From an uncultured Peptoniphilus sp. (GTDB taxonomy: Bacteria; Bacillota; Clostridia; Tissierellales; Peptoniphilaceae): a stretch of DNA of 16,588 nucleotides. Under the pieces are notes generated by a model. It was not told the origin of the DNA, made no database searches, and worked only from the letters and a program-made list of their open reading frames with translations. Below, piece by piece: positions 13,456 through 16,588 of this stretch. The stretch lies in NCBI RefSeq assembly GCF_943913915.1, contig NZ_CALUAA010000019.1:1-16588 (forward strand), given 5' to 3'. How positions within the stretch are numbered: position 1 is the first letter of the stretch; every line of letters begins with the position of its first letter. A program made the translations under genes and the position numbers.

Positions 13456-13872
13456 GTGCCTACAATTAACCAATTAGTAAAACAAGGTAGAAAGAAATCT
13501 TTGACGAAGTCAAAATCTCCGGCTTTAGGTTTCAACTACGACTCTTTGGACAAACAACTCACAGCTGTTAACTCTCCTCAAAAGAGAGGCGTCTGTGTTG
13601 CTGTTCGTACGGTTACTCCGAAAAAACCGAACTCCGCGCTTCGTAAAGTAGCTCGTGTTCGTCTTTCCAACGGATATGAAGTCATGGCTTATATCCCCGG
13701 AATCGGCCACAACCTGCAAGAACACAGTGTTGTTTTAGTTCGCGGCGGTCGTGTAAAAGACCTTCCCGGTGTCCGTTACCACGTTGTTCGCGGTTCTTTA
13801 GATACCGCCGGTGTCGACGGCAGAAGACAAGCTCGCTCCAAATACGGTGCGAAGAAGCCCAAAAGCAACTAA
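13456..13872 (+). CDS. rpsL: 30S ribosomal protein S12
   Basis: A 138-residue decoding-centre ribosomal protein, first gene of the str operon. TPKKPNSALRK at 54-64 and GGRVKDLPGVRYHVVRG at 97-113 are the universal loops. Lys56, Lys57 and Lys101 correspond to E. coli Lys42, Lys43 and Lys87, and none of the classical streptomycin-resistance changes is present. The start is GTG at 13456, behind AAGGAGG eight bases upstream. The start codon lies beside a short GCA/TGC inverted repeat (13449-13459) that is too weak to call as regulatory. A 99-base structured spacer separates it from rpsG. Confidence 0.97.
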   Translation: MPTINQLVKQGRKKSLTKSKSPALGFNYDSLDKQLTAVNSPQKRGVCVAVRTVTPKKPNSALRKVARVRLSNGYEVMAYIPGIGHNLQEHSVVLVRGGRVKDLPGVRYHVVRGSLDTAGVDGRRQARSKYGAKKPKSN

Positions 13873-13878
13873 TCATCA

Positions 13879-13936
13879 AAGAGCACAATCATAAATATAG
13901 ATGCTCTTGGCACACGACTTCGGTCGAGTACCTGTG
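13879..13936 (+). promoter_or_regulatory. Structured rpsL-rpsG intercistronic RNA, possible S7 binding site
   Basis: Two hairpins are visible. AAGAGCA (13879-13885) pairs with TGCTCTT (13902-13908) around 16 bases. CGAC-TTCG-GTCG (13915-13926) has the very stable C(UUCG)G tetraloop and sits inside an outer CACA/TGTG pair (13911-13914 with 13933-13936) with a six-base bulge. Neither has a T-tract, so they are not terminators. In E. coli, S7 binds the rpsL-rpsG spacer to repress translation; an equivalent role here is inference. Confidence 0.5.
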
Positions 13937-13971
13937 ATATTTCTCAGATCCATAGTTAAGGAGGGAAGAGA

Positions 13972-14442
13972 ATGCCAAGAAAAGGACATATTCCTAAAAG
14001 AGAGGTCATGCCCGATCCTGTTTACAATGATGTTGTTATTACAAAGTTAATCAACAATGTCATGCTTGACGGCAAACGCGGTGTGGCACAAAAAATCGTC
14101 TACGGCGCATTGGATGTCGTAAAAGAAGAAACCGGCGAAGACGCTTTAGAAGTTTTCTATAAGGCACTCAACAATGCCATGCCGGTATTGGAAGTAAAAG
14201 CTCGTCGCGTCGGTGGTGCAAACTACCAGGTGCCCATGGAAGTACGTCCCGAAAGACGTCAAACCTTGGGCCTTCGTTGGATCGTTCGCTACGCAAGAGC
14301 GCGCGGTGAAAAGACCATGGTTGAACGTTTATCGAAAGAAATCATGGACGCATCCAACGAATTAGGCGGTGCAGTAAAACGTAAAGATGAAATGCACCGT
14401 GCGGCTGAAGCGAATAAAGCATTCGCACATTTCAGATGGTAA
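13972..14442 (+). CDS. rpsG: 30S ribosomal protein S7
   Basis: A 156-residue primary 16S rRNA-binding protein that nucleates assembly of the 30S head. MPRKGHIPKREVMPDPVY at the N-terminus, KARRVGGANYQVPMEVRPER at 76-95, and the C-terminal KRKDEMHRAAEANKAFAHFRW (abridged: KRKDEMHRAAEAN, then FAHFRW) are standard for bacterial S7. Length is the usual 156. ATG follows AAGGAGGG (about 13959-13966). It is the second gene of the str operon and lies 15 bases before fusA, so it is co-transcribed and probably coupled. S7 is the classical feedback regulator of this operon in enterobacteria. Confidence 0.97.
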   Translation: MPRKGHIPKREVMPDPVYNDVVITKLINNVMLDGKRGVAQKIVYGALDVVKEETGEDALEVFYKALNNAMPVLEVKARRVGGANYQVPMEVRPERRQTLGLRWIVRYARARGEKTMVERLSKEIMDASNELGGAVKRKDEMHRAAEANKAFAHFRW

Positions 14443-14457
14443 GAAAGGGGAAATTAC

Positions 14458-16533
14458 GTGGCTAGAGAAGTGGCGCTTGATAAAGTACGTAATATCGGAA
14501 TTATGGCGCACATCGACGCCGGTAAAACGACGACGACAGAGCGTATCTTATACTACACCGGACGTATTCACAAAATCGGTGAAACACACGACGGTGGTGC
14601 TCAAATGGACTGGATGGAGCAAGAGCAGGAAAGAGGGATTACGATCACCTCTGCTGCAACGACTGCTCACTGGAAAGGCTATCGACTCAATATCATCGAT
14701 ACCCCGGGCCACGTTGACTTTACCGTAGAAGTTGAACGTTCGCTACGTGTTCTCGACGGTGCCGTCTCGCTGTTCGACGCTAAAAGCGGTGTAGAACCTC
14801 AATCGGAAACCGTATGGAGACAAGCGGACCGCTATCACGTTCCGAGAATCGCACACATCAACAAAATGGACGTTACCGGCGCGGATTTCTTCCGTTCGGT
14901 AAAAACGATTGACGAAAAGCTTCGCGGCAATCCGGTTCCGATCCAAATTCCCATCGGTGCAGAAGAAGATTTCATCGGTATGATCGACTTGGTCAAGATG
15001 GAAGCGGAAATCTACAAAGATGATATGGGAACGGAAATCGAAATTACCGAAGTTCCGGAAGAATACAAGGCAAAAGCCGAAGAATGGCGCGAAAACATGA
15101 TCGAAAAAGTCTCCGAATACGACGAAGACTTAATGATGGCTTATCTCGAAGGAGAAGAAGTCACCGAAGAAATGATCAAGAGCGCGATTCGTAAAGGTAC
15201 TCTGGCAGTTGAAATGACACCGGTAACCTGCGGTTCTTCCTATAAAAATAAAGGTGTTCAATTACTACTCGATGCGATCATCGACTATCTGCCGGCTCCT
15301 ATCGACATTCCCGCGATTACCGGTGTTGACCCTGCAACAGAAGAAGAGGAAGAACGTCATGCAAGTGACGATGAACCCTTCTCCGCATTGGCGTTTAAAA
15401 TCGTAACCGACCCCTATGTAGGTAAACTTTCCTACTTCCGCGTTTACTCCGGCTCCCTTAAGGCAGGTAGCTATGTCTACAACTCCAGCAAGGGCAAAAG
15501 AGAACGTGTCGGTCGTATCCTATTAATGCACGCCAACAAGCGTGAAGAAGTAGATGAAATCTACGCAGGTGAAATCGCAGCAGCCGTCGGCCTCAAGAAC
15601 ACCTCTACAGGCGACACACTTTGCGATGAAAGCGACGAGATTATCCTCGAAAATATGGAATTCCCGGAACCGGTAATTTCTGTAGCAATCGAACCGAAGA
15701 CAAAGGCTTCTCAAGACAAAATGGGCATCGGCCTTCAAAAACTTGCAGAAGAAGACCCGACGTTCCGCACCTATACAGACGAAGAAACCGGCCAAACCAT
15801 TATCTCCGGTATGGGTGAGTTGCACTTGGATATTATCGTCGACCGTCTGCTTCGTGAATTCAAAGTAGAAGCGAATATCGGTAACCCGAAAGTATCTTAC
15901 CGTGAAGGTATCCTCGCAGCCGCCGACGGCGAAGGTAAATTCGTACGTCAATCCGGTGGTCGCGGTCAATACGGTCATGCTAAGGTTTCGATCGAACCTC
16001 TTGAACCCGGTAAGGGCTTCGAGTTCGAAAACAATATCGTCGGTGGTGCCATTCCCAAGGAATTCATCGGACCGACTCAACAAGGTATCGAAGAAGCTAT
16101 GCAAAACGGTGTTTTAGGCGGCTATGAAGTACTCGATGTGAAAGTAAGTCTTTACGACGGTTCTTTCCACGATGTAGACTCTTCGGAAATGGCGTTTAAG
16201 GTCGCCGGATCCATGGCTCTACGTGACGCATTAAGCAAGGCACAACCGGTTCTTCTCGAACCTGTTATGAAAGTTGAAATCGTAACGCCTGAAGAATACA
16301 TGGGCGATGTTATCGGCGATATCAACTCTCGCCGCGGTCGTATGGAAGGTATGGAACTTGTAGCGGGCGCTCAAATCGTAACCTGCTTCGTTCCCTTAGC
16401 TGAAATGTTCGGCTATGCAACCAGCTTGCGCTCTAACACGCAAGGTCGTGCAAACTACTCCATGCAATTCGATCACTATGAACAAGTACCGAAGAATGTT
16501 TCGGAAGAAGTTCTCAACGGTAAAAATAACTAA
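14458..16533 (+). CDS. fusA: Elongation factor G
   Basis: A 691-residue translational GTPase that drives tRNA-mRNA translocation and, with RRF, ribosome recycling. GTPase motifs are all present: AHIDAGKT at 17-24 (G1), RGITI at 59-63 (G2), DTPGH at 81-85 (G3) and NKMD at 135-138 (G4). Domain IV (about 475-600) carries GGRGQYGHAKVSIEP, and domain V ends with GDVIGDINSRRGRMEGME. The length and the intact motifs indicate canonical EF-G rather than a tetracycline-resistance (TetM-type) paralogue. The start is GTG at 14458, behind AAAGGGG, and the N-terminus MAREVALDKVRNIGIMAHI fits the family. tuf follows after 14 bases. Confidence 0.97.
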   Translation: MAREVALDKVRNIGIMAHIDAGKTTTTERILYYTGRIHKIGETHDGGAQMDWMEQEQERGITITSAATTAHWKGYRLNIIDTPGHVDFTVEVERSLRVLDGAVSLFDAKSGVEPQSETVWRQADRYHVPRIAHINKMDVTGADFFRSVKTIDEKLRGNPVPIQIPIGAEEDFIGMIDLVKMEAEIYKDDMGTEIEITEVPEEYKAKAEEWRENMIEKVSEYDEDLMMAYLEGEEVTEEMIKSAIRKGTLAVEMTPVTCGSSYKNKGVQLLLDAIIDYLPAPIDIPAITGVDPATEEEEERHASDDEPFSALAFKIVTDPYVGKLSYFRVYSGSLKAGSYVYNSSKGKRERVGRILLMHANKREEVDEIYAGEIAAAVGLKNTSTGDTLCDESDEIILENMEFPEPVISVAIEPKTKASQDKMGIGLQKLAEEDPTFRTYTDEETGQTIISGMGELHLDIIVDRLLREFKVEANIGNPKVSYREGILAAADGEGKFVRQSGGRGQYGHAKVSIEPLEPGKGFEFENNIVGGAIPKEFIGPTQQGIEEAMQNGVLGGYEVLDVKVSLYDGSFHDVDSSEMAFKVAGSMALRDALSKAQPVLLEPVMKVEIVTPEEYMGDVIGDINSRRGRMEGMELVAGAQIVTCFVPLAEMFGYATSLRSNTQGRANYSMQFDHYEQVPKNVSEEVLNGKNN

Positions 16534-16547
16534 TTAGGAGGAATATT

Positions 16548-16588
16548 ATGGCAAAAGGAAAATTTGAAAGAACCAAACCGCACGTTAA
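16548..16588 (+). CDS. tuf: Elongation factor Tu, N-terminal fragment cut by the window end
   Basis: After a strong AGGAGG (16536-16541), ATG at 16548 opens a frame reading MAKGKFERTKPHV before the window ends. This is the conserved start of bacterial EF-Tu (MAKxKFERTKPHVNIGTIGH). Its place immediately after fusA is the standard str-operon position. Only 41 bases are present, so nothing can be said about the rest of the gene. Confidence 0.93.
   Translation, partial: MAKGKFERTKPHV

Noticed and set aside
15523..16104. Long minus-strand reading frame opposite fusA (193 codons), and a similar one opposite rpoC (11704-12132)
   Set aside because: Both are antisense shadows of conserved GTPase and polymerase regions. 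No promoter, SD or family similarity was visible.
14458..16533. fusA as a TetM-like ribosomal protection gene
   Set aside because: Its position in rpsL-rpsG-fusA-tuf, its full length of 691 residues and its canonical EF-G domain IV and V motifs fit the housekeeping factor.

Overview
The window looks like chromosomal core DNA of a moderately low-GC anaerobic Firmicute. RpoB, RpoC and EF-G read like clostridial or Tissierellia proteins (Peptoniphilaceae-like). This placement is an inference from sequence feel, and no database search was possible. Nearly every base is explained by housekeeping genes with strong Shine-Dalgarno (SD) sites. I see no CRISPR array, phage, toxin-antitoxin, defence or biosynthetic system, and no convincing candidate for an undescribed multi-gene system. 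The points of interest are regulatory sites and gene order.

Layout. 1-54: probable outer end of an IS3-family insertion sequence that runs off the left edge. 89-2206 (minus strand): rplY/ctc (ribosomal protein L25) with a clear terminator and a two-promoter leader, preceded by rodA (SEDS peptidoglycan polymerase). 2207-2265: a 59-bp divergent promoter region. 2266-5169 (plus): a compact cluster queG - nth - vanW-like (tRNA queuosine maturation, base-excision repair, membrane-anchored VanW protein). 5170-5353: promoter and leader of rpoB. 5354-12648: rpoB-rpoC, closed by a strong terminator. 12687-13287: bioY (biotin transporter S component) with its own promoter and a palindromic operator. 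13288-13455: leader of the str operon, containing a promoter, a terminator hairpin and a second possible promoter. 13456-16588: rpsL - rpsG - fusA - tuf, with tuf cut after 41 bases by the window end.

The genes mostly serve information flow: RNA polymerase beta and beta', ribosomal proteins S12, S7 and L25, elongation factors G and Tu, tRNA modification and DNA repair. Two envelope genes (rodA, vanW-like) and one vitamin-uptake gene (bioY) are placed among them. Two departures from the common Firmicute order stand out. rpoB is preceded by the vanW-like gene rather than by rplKAJL, and bioY sits between rpoBC and the str operon, where a small L7Ae-type gene is often found.

The most interesting local signals are a perfect hairpin that encloses both the SD and most of the TTG start codon of rpoC, a three-half-site operator over the bioY promoter, a promoter-terminator module ahead of rpsL, and a structured rpsL-rpsG spacer that could be an S7 feedback site.
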